Shown here piece after piece: positions 10,801 to 23,555 of a stretch of 64,000 bases of DNA; positions within the stretch are counted from its first letter, which is position 1; every line of letters begins with the position of its first letter. The position numbers and the translations under genes were made by a program. The notes below the pieces were generated by a model, which did not search any database, was not told the DNA's origin, and was given only the letters and a program-made list of their open reading frames with translations. The stretch is taken from assembly GCA_014526335.1 (NCBI GenBank), contig JACTAT010000335.1, positions 221,893 through 285,892 on the forward strand, given 5' to 3'. The DNA comes from Chrysaora quinquecirrha (taxonomy: Eukaryota > Cnidaria > Scyphozoa > Semaeostomeae > Pelagiidae).

Positions 10801-13800
10801 TTCTGGGTGGTTTTAGTAAATATTTTTGAAGAAAAAAAGGATTTTTCAAAACCCCTCATTTTGACCAAATTTTGGCAATTTGGCAAGGCTATAGACTTGC
10901 CTTTTTGGCAATTTTTTGAGGGGAATTTTTTCTCTTAAATTGTCCCTATTTTGATAGAAAAACACTTTATTTACCCACTAAAGGCGGATCAGGGGGTTCT
11001 GGGTGGTTTTAGTAAATATTTTTGAAGAAAAAAAGAATTTTTCAAAGCCCCTGACTTTGGCCGATTTTTGGCCATTTGGCAAGGCTATAGACTTGCCTTT
11101 TTGGAAATTTTTTGAGGGGAATTTTTCCTCTTAAATTGTCCCTATTTTGATAGAAAAACACTTTATTTACCCCTAAAGGCGGATCAGGGGGTTCTGGGTG
11201 GTTTTAGTAAATATTTTTGAAGAAAAAAAGGATTTTTCAAACCCCTGATTTGGCCCGATTTTTGGCCATTTGGCAAGGCTATAGACTTGCCTTTTTGGCA
11301 ATTTTTTGAGGGGAATGTTTTCCCTTAAATTGTCCCTATTTTGATAGAAAAACACTTTATTTACCCCCTAAAGGCGGTATAGGGGGTTCTGGGTGGTTTT
11401 AGTAAATATTTTTGAAGAAAAAAAGGATTTTTCAAAACCCCTCATTTTGGCCAATTTTTGGCAATTTGGCAAGGCTATAGACTTGCCTTTTTGGCAATTT
11501 TTTGAGGGGAATGTTTTCCCTTAAATTGTCCCTATTTTGATAGAAAAACACTTTATTTACCCCCTAAAGGCGGTATAGGGGGTTCTGGGTGGTTTTAGTA
11601 AATATTTTTGAAGAAAAAAAGGATTTTTCAAAACCCTCATTTTGGCCAATTTTTGGCAATTTGGCAAGGCTATAGACTTGCCTTTTTGGCAATTTTTTGA
11701 GGGGAATTTTTCTTCTTAAATTGTCCCTATTTTGATAGAAAAACACTTTATTTACCCCCTAAAGGCAGATCAGGGGGCTTCTGGTAGATTTTAGAAACTA
11801 TTTTTGAAGAAATAAAAGGATTTTTCAAAACCCCTGACTTTTGCCGATTTTTGGCAATTTGGCAAGGCTATAGACTTGCCTTTTTGGCAATTTTTTGAGG
11901 GGAATTTTTTCCCTTAAATTGTCCCTATTTTGATAGAAAAACGCGTTAATTACCCCCTAAAGGCGGATCAGGGGGTTTCTGTTAGGTTTTAGTAACTTTT
12001 TTAGAAGAAAAAAAGGATTTTTCAAAGCCCCTGATTTTGGCCGATTTTTGACAATTTGGCAAGGCTATAGACTTGCTTTTTTGGCTATTTTTTAGGGTAA
12101 TTTTTTTACCCAAATTCGACCCAATTTGATTGAAAATCCCTTTATTTGCCCTCCAGAGACTATTGAGGGGGTATTAGCAAGGATTTTCCATTTATTTTTG
12201 AGGAAAAAGAGGACTTTTTAAAACCCCTGACTTAGGCCTATTTTTGGCCATTTGGCAAGGCTATAGACTTGCCTTTTTGGCTATTTTTTGAGGGTAACGT
12301 TTTGACCCAAATTCGACCTAATTTGATTAAAAATACTTTTATTTTTCCCCTAGAGACTATTGAGGGGGTATTAGCAAGGGTTTCCTGTTTATTTTTGAAG
12401 AAAAAGAGGAGTTTTTAAAACCCCTGATTTTGGCCGATTTTTGGCCATTTGGCAAGGCTATAGACTTGCCTTTTTGGCCATTTTTTGACGGGAATTTTTT
12501 CTCTTAAATTGTCCCTATTTTGATAGAAAAGCACTTTATTTACCCTCTAAAGGCGGATCAGGTGGCTTCTGGTAGATTTTAGAAACTATTTTTTGAAGAA
12601 ATAAAAGGATTTTTCAAAACCCCTGACTTTTGCCGATTTTTGGCAATTTGGCAAGGCTATAGACTTGCCTTTTTGGCGATTTTTTGAGGGGAATTTTTTC
12701 TCTTAAATTGTTCCTATTTTGATAGAAAAGCACTTTATTTACCCCCTAAAGGCGGATCAGGGGGCTTCTGGTAGATTTTAGAAACTATTTTTGAAGAAAT
12801 AAAAGGATTTTTCAAAACCCCTGACTTTTGCCGATTTTTGGCAATTTGGCAAGGCTATAGACTTGCCTTTTTGGCAATTTTTTGAGGGGAATTTTTCCTC
12901 TTAAATTGTCCCTATTTTGATAGAAAAACACTTTATTTACCCACTAAAGGTGGATCAGGGGGTTCTGGGTGGTTTTAATAACTATTTTTGAAGAAAAAAA
13001 GGATTTTTCAAACCCCTGATTTTGCCCGATTTTTGGCCATTTGGCAAGGCTATAGACTTGCCTTTTTGGCAATTTTTTGAGGGGAATTTTTTCTCTTAAA
13101 TTGTCCCTATTTTGATAGAAAAGCACTTTATTTACCCCCTAAAGGCAGATCAGAGGGCTTCTGGTAGATTTTAGAAACTATTTTTGAAGAAATAAAAGGA
13201 TTTTTCAAAACCCCTGACTTTTGCCGATTTTTGGCAATTTGGCAAGGCAATAGACTTGCTTTTTTGGCTATTTTTTAGGGTAATTGTTTTACCCAAATTC
13301 TACCCAATTTGATTGAAAATCCCTTTATTTACCCTCCAGAGACTATTGAGGGGTATTAGCAAGGATTTTCCATTTATTTTGAGGAAAAGAGGACTTTTTA
13401 AACCCCTAACTTAGGCCTATTTTGGCCATTTGGCAAGGCTATAGACTTGCCTTTTTGGCTATTTTTTGAGGGTAACGTTTTGACCCAAATTCGACCTAAT
13501 TTGATTGAAAATACTTTTATTTTTCCCCTAGAGACTATTGAGGGGGTATTAGCAAGGGTTTCCTGTTTATTTTTGAAGAAAAAGAGGAGTTTTTAAAACC
13601 CCTGATTTTGGCCGATTTTTGGCCATTTGGCAAGGCTATAGACTTGCCTTTTTGGCCATTTTTTGAGGGGAATTTTTTCTCTTAAATTGCCCTATTTTGA
13701 TAGAAAAGCACTTTATTTACCCCCTAAAGGCGGTATAGGGGGTTCTGGGTGGTTTTAGTAAATATTTTTGAAGAAAAAAAGGATTTTTCAAAACCCCTCA

Positions 13801-13900
13801 TTTTGACCAAATTTTGGCAATTTGGCAAGGCTATAGACTTGCTTTTTTGGCAATTTTTTGAGGGGAATTTTTTCCCTTAAATTGTCCCTATTTTGATAGA
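4866..13900. repeat. Higher-order repeat of about 2.93 kb, three copies
   Basis: Diagnostic variants recur at a constant distance. GTTTTGACCCAAATTCGACC followed by TAATTTGATTAAAAATAC lies at 6441, 9366 and 12299. GTAATTGTTTTACCCAAATT lies at 7411, 10333 and 13280. CGCGTTAATTACCCC lies near 6090, 9013 and 11943. The spacing of 2922-2947 bp equals about 15 monomers. Copy 1 lacks one type B monomer that copies 2 and 3 carry after the GTAATTG variant. Confidence 0.85.
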
Positions 13901-16900
13901 AAAGCGCGTTAATTACCCCCTAAAGGCGGATCAGGGGGTTTCTGTTAGGTTTTAGTAACTTTTTTAGAAGAAAAAAAGGATTTTTCAAAGCCCCTGATTT
14001 TGGCCGATTTTTGACAATTTGGCAAGGCTATAGACTTGCCTTTTTGGCCATTTTTTGAGGGGAATTTTTTCTCTTAAATTGCCCTATTTTGATAGAAAAG
14101 CACTTTATTTACCCCTTAAAGGCGGTATAGGGGGTTCTGGGTGGTTTTAGTAAATATTTTTGAAGAAAAAAAGGATTTTTCAAACCCCTGATTTTGGCCG
14201 ATTTTTGGCCATTTGGCAAGGCTATAGACTTGCCTTTTTGGCAATTTTTTTAGGGTAATTTTTTCCCTTAAATTGTCCCTATTTTGATAGAAAAGCACTT
14301 TATTTACCCCCTAAAGGCGGATCAGGGGGTTTCTGGTAGGTTTTAGCAACTATTTTTGAAGAAAAAAAAGGATTTTTCAACACCCCTCATTTTGGCCTAT
14401 TTTTGGCCATTTGGCAAGGCTATAGACTTGCCTTTTTGGCAATTTTTTGAGGGGAATTTTTTCTCTTAAATTGTCCCTATTTTGATAGAAAAACACTTTA
14501 TTTACCCTCTAAAGGCGGATCAGGGGGTTCTGGGTGGTTTTAAAACTATTTTCAACAAAAAAGGATTTTTCAAACCCTGATTTTGCCCAATTTTTGGCCA
14601 TTTGGCAAGGCTATAGACTTGCCTTTTTGGCAATTTTTTTAGGGTAATTTTTTCCCTTAAATTGTCCATATTTTGATAGAAAAGCACTTTACTTACCCCC
14701 TAAGGGCGGATCAGGGGGTTTCTGGTAGGTTTTAGTAACTATTATTGAAGAAAAAAAGGATTTTTCAAAACCCCTGATTTTTGCCGATTTTTGGCCATTT
14801 GGCAAGGCTATAGACTTGCCTTTTTGGCAATTTTTTAGGGTAATTTTTTCCCTTTAATTGTCCCTATTTTGATAGAAAAACACTTAATTTACCCTCTAAA
14901 GGCGGATCAGGGGGTTCTGGGTGGTTTTAAAAACTATTTTTCAACAAAAAAAGGATTTTTCAAACCCCTGATTTTGCCCAATTTTTGGCCATTTGGCAAG
15001 GCTATAGACTTGCCTTTTTGGCAATTTTTTTAGGGTAATTTTTTCCCTTAAATTGTCCATATTTTGATAGAAAAGCACTTTACTTACCCCCTAAAGGCGG
15101 ATCAGTGGGTTTCTGGTAGATTTTAGCAACTATTTTTGAAGAAATAATAGGATTTTTGAAAACCTCTGACTTTTGCCGATTTTTGGCAATTTGGCAAGGC
15201 TATAGACTTGCCTTTTTGGCAACTTTTTGAGGGGAATGTTTTCCCTTAAATTGTACCTATTTTGATAGAAAAACACTTTATTTACCCTCTAAAGGCGGTA
15301 TAGGGGGTTCTGGGTGGTTTTAGTAACTATTTTTGAAGAAAAAAACGATTTTTCGAAACCCCTCATTTAGGCCTATTTTGGCCATTTGGCAAGGCAATAG
15401 ACTTGCCTTTTTGGCGATTTTTTGAGGGGAATTTTTTCCTTTAAATTGTCCCTATTTTTATAGAAAAGCACTTTATTTACCCCCTAAAGGCGGATAAGGG
15501 GGTTTCTGGAAAGTTTTAGTAACTATTTTTGAAGAAAAAAAGGATTTTTCAAAACCCCTGATTTTGGCCGATTTTTGGCCATTTGGCACGGCTATAGACT
15601 TGCCTTTTTGGCAATTTTTTGAGGGTAATTTTTTCCCTTAAATTGTCCCTATTTTGATAGAAAAACACTTTATTTACCCTCTAAAGGCGGTATAGGGGGG
15701 TTCTGGGTGATTTTAGTAACTATTTTTGAAGAAAAAAAAGATTTTTCAAGCCCCTGATTTTGGCCGATTTTTGGCCATTTGGCAAGGCTATAGACTTGCC
15801 TTCTTGTCGATTTTTTGAGGGGAATTTTTTCCTTTAAATTGTCCCTATTTTGATAGAAAAGCACTTTATTTACCACCTAAAGGCGGATCAGGGGGTTTCT
15901 GGTAGATTTTAGCAACTATTTTTGAAGAAATAATAGGATTTTTGAAAACCTCTGACTTTTGCCGATTTTTGGCAATTTGGCAAGGCTATAGACTTGCCTT
16001 TTTGGCAACTTTTTGAGGGGAATGTTTCCCTTAAATTGTCCCTATTTTGATAGAAAAACACTTTATTTACCCTGTAAAGGCGGTATAGGGGGTTTTGGGT
16101 GGTTTTCGTAACTATTTTTGAAGAAAAAAAAGATTTTCGAAACCCCTCATTTAGGCCTATTTTGGCCATTTGGCAAGGGTTGGCCATTTGGCAATAGACT
16201 TGCCTTTTTGGCGTTTTTTTTGAGGGGAATTTTTTCCCTTAAATTGTCCCTATTTTGATAGAAAAGCACTTTATTTACCCCCTAAAGGCGGATAAGGGGT
16301 TTTCTGGAGAGTTTTAGTAACTGTTTTTGAAGAAAAAAAGGATTTTTCAAAACCCCTGATTTTGGCCGATTTTTGGCAATTTGGCAAGGCTATGGACTTG
16401 CCCTTTTGGCGATTTTTTGAGGGAAATTTTTTCCCTTGAATTGTCCCTATTTTGATAGAAAAGCACTTTATTTACCCTCTAAAGGCGGATCAGGGGGTTT
16501 CTGGTAGGTTTTAGTAACTATTTTTGAAGAAAAAAGGATTTTTCAAAACCCCTCATTTTGGCCTATTTTTGGCCTTTTTGGCGATTTTTTGAGGGGAATT
16601 TTCCCCTTAAATTGTCCCTATTTTGATAGAAAAGAACTTTATTTACCCCCTAAAGGCGGTATAGGGGATTCTGGGTGGTTTTAGTAACTATTTTCGAAGA
16701 AAAAAAGGATTTTTCGAAACCCCTCATTTTGGCCTAATTTTGGCCATTTGGCAAGGCTATAGACTTGCCTTTTTGGCAATTTTTTGAGGGTAATTTTTTC
16801 CCTTAAATTGTCCCTATTTTGGTAGAGAAACACTTTATTTACCCTCTAAAGGCGGTATAGGGGGGTTCTGGGTGGTTTTAGTAACTATATTTGAAGAAAA

Positions 16901-17999
16901 AAAAAGATTTTTCAAAACCCCTCATTTAGGCCTATTTTGGCCGTTTGGCAAGGCTATAGACTTGCCTTTTTGGCTATTTTTTGAGGGGAATTTTTTCCTT
17001 TAAATTGTCCCTATTTTGATAGAAAAGCACTTTATTTACCCCCTAAAGGCGGATCAGGGGGTTTCTGGTAGATTTTAGCAACTATTTTTGAAGAAATAAT
17101 AGGATTTTTGATAACCTCTGACTTTTGCCGATTTTTGGCAATTTGGCAAGGCTATAGACTTGCCTTTTTGGCTATTTTTTGAGGGGAATTTTTTCTCTTA
17201 AATTGTCCCTATTTTGATAGAAAAACACTTTATTTACCCCCTAAAGGCGGATAAGGGGGTTCTGGGTGGTTTTAGTATCTTTTTTTGAAGAAAAAAAGGA
17301 TTTTTCAAAGCCCCTGATTTTGGCCGATTTTTGGCCATTTGGCAAGGCAATAGACTTGCCTTTTTGCCGATTTTTTGAGGGGAATTTTTTCTCTTAAATT
17401 GTCCCTATTTTGATAGAAAAACACTTTATTTACCCCCTAAAGGCGGATCAGGGGGTTCTGGGTGGTTTTAGTATCTTTTTTTGAAGAAAAAGGATTTTCA
17501 AAGCCCTGATTTTGGCCGATTTTTGGCCATTTGGCAAGGCAATAGACTTGCTTTTTTCCGATTTTTTGAGGGGAATTTTTTCCCTTAAATTGTCCCTATT
17601 TTGATAGAAAAACACTTTATTTACCCCCTAAAGGCGGATCAGGGGGTTCTGGGTGGTTTTAGTATCTTTTTTTGAAGAAAAAAAGGATTTTTCAAAGCCC
17701 CTGATTTTGGCCGATTTTTGGCCATTTGGCAAGGCAATAGACTTGCCTTTTTGCCGATTTTTTGAGGGGAATTTTTTCTCTTAAATTGTCCCTATTTTGA
17801 TAGAAAAACACTTCATTTACCCCCTAAAGGCGGATCAGGGGGTTCTGGGTGGTTTTAGTATCTTTTTTTGAAGAAATAAAAGGATTTTTCAAAGCCCCTG
17901 ATTTTGGCCGATTTTTGGCCATTTGGCAAGGCTATAGACTTGCCTTTTTGGCGATTTTTTGAGGGGAATTTTTTCCCTTAAATTGTCCCTATTTTGATA

Positions 18000-20140
18000 G
18001 AAAAGCACTTTATTTACCCCCTAAAGGCGGATCAGGGGGTTTCTGGTAGATTTTAGCAACTATTTTTGAAGAAAAAAAAAGGATTTTTCAACACCCCTCA
18101 TTTTGGCCTATTTTTGGCCATTTGGCAAGGCTATAGACTTGCCTTTTTGGCAATTTTTTGAGGGGAATTTTTTCTCTTAAATTGTCCCTATTTTGATAGA
18201 AAAACACTTTATTTACCCTCTAAAGGCGGATCAGGGGGTTCTGGGTGGTTTCAAAAACTATTTTTCAACAAAAAAAGGATTTTTCAAACCCCTGATTTTG
18301 CCCAATTTTTGGCCATTTGGCAAGGCTATAGACTTGCCTTTTTGGCAATTTTTTTAGGGTAATTTTTTCCCTTAAATTGTCCCTATTTTGATAGAAAAGC
18401 ACTTTATTTACCCCCTAAAGGCGGATCAGGGGGTTTCTGGTAGATTTTAGCAACTATTTTTGAAGAAAAAAAAGGACTTTTCAACACCCCTCATTTTGGC
18501 CTATTTTTGGCCATTTGGCAAGGCTATAGACTTGCCTTTTTGGCAATTTTTTTAGGGTAATTTTTTCCCTTAAATTGTCCATATTTTGATAGAAAAGCAC
18601 TTTACTTACCCCCTAAGGGCGGATCAGGGGGTTTCTGGTAGGTTTTAGTAACTATTTTTGAAGAAAAATGGATTTTTCAAAACCCCTGATTTTTGCCGAT
18701 TTTTGGCCATTTGGCAAGGCTATAGACTTGCCTTTTTGGCAATTTTTTAGGGTAATTTTTTCCCTTTAATTGTCCCTATTTTGATAGAAAAACACTTAAT
18801 TTACCCTCTAAAGGCGGTATAGGGGGTTCTGGGTGGTTTTAGTAACTATTTTTGAAGGAAAAAAAGATTTTTCGAAACCCCTCATTTAGGCCTATTTTGG
18901 CCATTTGGCAAGGCTATAGACTTGCCTTTTTGGTTTTTTTTTGAGGGGAATTTTTTCCCTTAAATTGTCCCTATTTTGATAGAAAAGCACTTTATTTACC
19001 CCCTAAAGGCGGATCAGGGGGTTTCTGGTAGATTTTAGCAACTATTTTTGAAGAAAAAAAAGGATTTTTCAACACCCCTCATTTTGGCCTATTTTTGGCC
19101 ATTTGGCAAGGCTATAGACTTGCCTTTTTGGCAATTTTTTGAGGGGAATTTTTTCTCTTAAATTGTCCCTATTTTGATAGAAAAACACTTTATTTACCCT
19201 CTAAAGGCGGATCAGGGGGTTCTGGGTGGTTTTAAAAACTATTTTTCAACAAAAAAAGGATTTTTCAAACCCCTGATTTTGCCCAATTTTTGGCCATTTG
19301 GCAAGGCTATAGACTTGCCTTTTTGGCAATTTTTTTAGGGTAATTTTTTCCCTTAAATTGTCCATATTTTGATAGAAAAGCACTTTACTTACCCCCTAAA
19401 GGCGGATCAGGGGGTTCTGGTAAGTTTTAGTAACTTTTTTAGAAGAAAAAAAGGATTTTTGAAAACCCCTGATTTTGGCCGATTTTTGACAATTTGGCAA
19501 GGCTATAGACTTGCTTTTTTGGCTATTTTTTAGGGTAATTTTTTCACCAAAATTCGACCCAATTTGATTGAAAATCCCTTTATTTTTTCTCTAGAGACTA
19601 TTGAGGGGGTATTAGCAAGGGTTTCCTGTTTATTTTTTAAGAAAAAAATGAGTTTTCAAAACTCCTGATTTTGGCCGATTTTTGGCAATTTGGAAAGGCT
19701 ATAGACTTGCCTTTTTGGCTTTTTTTTTCAGGGTAATTTTTTCACCCAAATTCGACCTAATTTTATTGAAAATCCCTTTATTTACGCCCTAGAGACTATT
19801 TAGGGGGTATTAGGAAGGATTTCCTATCTGTTTTTGAAGAAGAAAAGGAGTTTTTAAAACCCCTGATTTTGACCGATTTTTGGCCATTTGGCAAGGCTAT
19901 AGACTTGCCTTTTTGGCGATTTTTTGAGGGGAATTTTTTCTCTTAAATTGTCCCTATTTTGATAGAAAAGCACTTCATTTACCCCCTAAAGGTGGATCAG
20001 GGGGTTTCTGGTAGATTATAGCAACTATTTTTGAAGAAAAAAAGGATTTTTCAAAACCCCTCATTTTTGCCTAATTTTGGCCATTTGGCAAGGCTATAGA
20101 CTTGCCTTTTTGGCGATTTTTTAAGGGGAATGTTTTCCTT
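18000..20140. repeat. Segmental duplication inside the satellite, copy 1
   Basis: This stretch matches 21415-23555 monomer by monomer, including rare variants such as a T-run GGTTTTTTTTTGAGG, AAATGGATTTT and CACCAAAATTCGACCC. The offset is 3420 bp at 18661/22081 and 3407 bp at 19541/22948. It ends in the scrambled unit at 20140-20410. Confidence 0.8.
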
Positions 20141-20410
20141 AAATTCTATAGACCTATTTTGATAGAAAAAAAACACTTTATTTACCCCTGAAGGCACTTT
20201 ATTTACCCCCTAAAGGCGGCAAGGCTATAGGGGTTTTTGAGGGACTGGAAAAACACTTTATTTACCCCTAAAGGTTTTAGTAACTATTTTTCAAACCCCT
20301 GAAGAAAAAGAGGCTTTTTCAAAACCCTGATTTTGGCCGATTTTTGGCAATTTGGCAAGGCTATAGACTTGCCTTTTGGCAATTTTTGGCCTTAAATTGT
20401 ATTTTTGAGG
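20140..20410. repeat. Scrambled satellite unit
   Basis: Short pieces of the normal monomer appear out of order: CACTTTATTTACCCC occurs three times within about 100 bp, CTATAG is inserted into CTTAAATT..CCTATTTTG, and AAGGCTATAG abuts GGGTTTTTGAGGG. The corresponding place in the partner copy (23545-23700) is a regular monomer. Beyond it, the sequence from 20405 to about 21410 matches 24706 to about 25712 at an offset of about 4302 bp. Confidence 0.75.
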
Positions 20411-21414
20411 GAAATTTTTCTCTTAAATTGTCCCTATTTTGATAGAAAAGCACTTTATTTACTCCCTAAAGGCGGATCAGGGGGTTTCTGGTTGATTTTG
20501 GAAACTATTTTTGAAGAAATAAAAGGATTTTTCAAAACCCCTGACTTTTGCCGATTTTTGGCAATTTGGCAAGGCTATAGACTTGCCTTTTTGGCAATTT
20601 TTTGAGGGGAATGTTTTCCCTTAAATTGTACCTATTTTGATAGAAAAGCACTTTATTTACCCCCTAAAGGCTGATAAGGGGGTTTCTGGAAAGTTTTAGT
20701 AACTATTTTTAAAGAAAAAAGGATTTTCAAAACCTCTGATTTTTGCCGATTTTTGGCAATTTGGCAAGGCTATAGACTTGCCCTTTTGGCGATTTTTTGA
20801 GGGAAATTTTTTCCCTTGAATTGTCCCTATTTTGATAGAAAAGCACTTTATTTACCCTCTAAAGGCGGATCAGGGGGTTTCTGGTAGGTTTTAGTAACTA
20901 TTTTTGAAGAAAAAAGGATTTTTCAAAACCCCTGATTTTTGCCGATTTTTGGCCATTTGGCAAGGCTATAGACTTGCCTTTTTGGCAATTTTTTGAGGGT
21001 AATATTTTCCCTTAAATTGTCCCTATTTTGATAGAAAAACACTTTATTTACCCTCTAAAGGCGGTATAGGGGGTTCTGGGTGGTTTTAGTAACTATATTT
21101 GAAGAAAAAAAAGATTTTTCGAAACCCCTCATTTAGGCCTATTTTGGCCATTTGGCAAGGCAATAGACTTGCCTTTTTTGCTATTTTTTGAGGGGAATTT
21201 ATTCTCTTAAATTGTCCCTATTTTGATAGAAAAGCACGTTAATTACCCCCTAAAGGCGGATCAGGGGGTTCTGGGTGGTTTTAGTATCTTTTTTTGAAGA
21301 AAAAAGGATTTTCAAAGCCCCTGATATGGCCTATTTTTGGCCATTTGGCAAGGCTATAGACTTGCCTTTTTGGCGATTTTTTGAGGGGAATTTTTTCCCT
21401 TAAATTGTCCCTAT

Positions 21415-23555
21415 TTTGATAGAAAAGCACTTTATTTACCCCCTAAAGGCGGATCAGGGGGTTTCTGGTAGATTTTAGCAACTATTTTTGAAGAAAAAAA
21501 GGATTTTTCAACACCCCTCATTTTGGCCTATTTTTGGCCATTTGGCAAGGCTATAGACTTGCCTTTTTGGCAATTTTTTGAGGGGAATTTTTTCTCTTAA
21601 ATTGTCCCTATTTTGATAGAAAAACACTTTATTTACCCTCTAAAGGCGGATCAGGGGGTTCTGGGTGGTTTCAAAAACTATTTTTCAACAAAAAAAGGAT
21701 TTTTCAAACCCCTGATTTTGCCCAATTTTTGGCCATTTGGCAAGGCTATAGACTTGCCTTTTTGGCAATTTTTTTAGGGTAATTTTTTCCCTTAAATTGT
21801 CCCTATTTTGATAGAAAAGCACTTTATTTACCCCCTAAAGGCGGATCAGGGGGTTTCTGGTAGATTTTAGCAACTATTTTTGAAGAAAAAAAAGGACTTT
21901 TCAACACCCCTCATTTTGGCCTATTTTTGGCCATTTGGCAAGGCTATAGACTTGCCTTTTTGGCAATTTTTTTAGGGTAATTTTTTCCCTTAAATTGTCC
22001 ATATTTTGATAGAAAAGCACTTTACTTACCCCCTAAGGGCGGATCAGGGGGTTTCTGGTAGGTTTTAGTAACTATTTTTGAAGAAAATGGATTTTCAAAA
22101 CCCTGATTTTTGCCGATTTTTGGCCATTTGGCAAGGCTATAGACTTGCCTTTTTGGCAATTTTTTAGGGTAATTTTTTCCCTTTAATTGTCCCTATTTTG
22201 ATAGAAAAACACTTAATTTACCCTCTAAAGGCGGTATAGGGGGTTCTGGGTGGTTTTAGTAACTATTTTTGAAGGAAAAAAAGATTTTTCGAAACCCCTC
22301 ATTTAGGCCTATTTTGGCCATTTGGCAAGGCTATAGACTTGCCTTTTTGGTTTTTTTTTGAGGGGAATTTTTTCCCTTAAATTGTCCCTATTTTGATAGA
22401 AAAGCACTTTATTTACCCCCTAAAGGCGGATCAGGGGGTTTCTGGTAGATTTTAGCAACTATTTTTGAAGAAAAAAAAGGATTTTTCAACACCCCTCATT
22501 TTGGCCTATTTTTGGCCATTTGGCAAGGCTATAGACTTGCCTTTTGGCAATTTTTGAGGGAATTTTTCTCTTAAATTGTCCCTATTTTGATAGAAAACAC
22601 TTTATTTACCCTCTAAAGGCGGATCAGGGGTTCTGGGTGGTTTTAAAACTATTTTTCAACAAAAAAGGATTTTTCAAACCCTGATTTTGCCCAATTTTGG
22701 CCATTTGGCAAGGCTATAGACTTGCCTTTTTGGCAATTTTTTTAGGGTAATTTTTTCCCTTAAATTGTCCATATTTTGATAGAAAAGCACTTTACTTACC
22801 CCCTAAAGGCGGATCAGGGGGTTCTGGTAAGTTTTAGTAACTTTTTTAGAAGAAAAAAAGGATTTTTGAAAACCCCTGATTTTGGCCGATTTTTGACAAT
22901 TTGGCAAGGCTATAGACTTGCTTTTTTGGCTATTTTTTAGGGTAATTTTTTCACCAAAATTCGACCCAATTTGATTGAAAATCCCTTTATTTTTTCTCTA
23001 GAGACTATTGAGGGGGTATTAGCAAGGGTTTCCTGTTTATTTTTTAAGAAAAAAATGAGTTTTCAAAACTCCTGATTTTGGCCGATTTTTGGCAATTTGG
23101 AAAGGCTATAGACTTGCCTTTTTGGCTTTTTTTTTCAGGGTAATTTTTTCACCCAAATTCGACCTAATTTTATTGAAAATCCCTTTATTTACGCCCTAGA
23201 GACTATTTAGGGGGTATTAGGAAGGATTTCCTATCTGTTTTTGAAGAAGAAAAGGAGTTTTTAAAACCCCTGATTTTGACCGATTTTTGGCCATTTGGCA
23301 AGGCTATAGACTTGCCTTTTTGGCGATTTTTTGAGGGGAATTTTTTCTCTTAAATTGTCCCTATTTTGATAGAAAAGCACTTCATTTACCCCCTAAAGGT
23401 GGATCAGGGGGTTTCTGGTAGATTATAGCAACTATTTTTGAAGAAAAAAAGGATTTTTCAAAACCCCTCATTTTTGCCTAATTTTGGCCATTTGGCAAGG
23501 CTATAGACTTGCCTTTTTGGCGATTTTTTAAGGGGAATGTTTTCCTTAAATTCTC
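21415..23555. repeat. Segmental duplication inside the satellite, copy 2
   Basis: Partner of 18000-20140. The change of offset from 3420 to 3407 bp is explained by shortened homopolymer runs at 22083-22110 and 22530-22695 in this copy. Confidence 0.8.
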
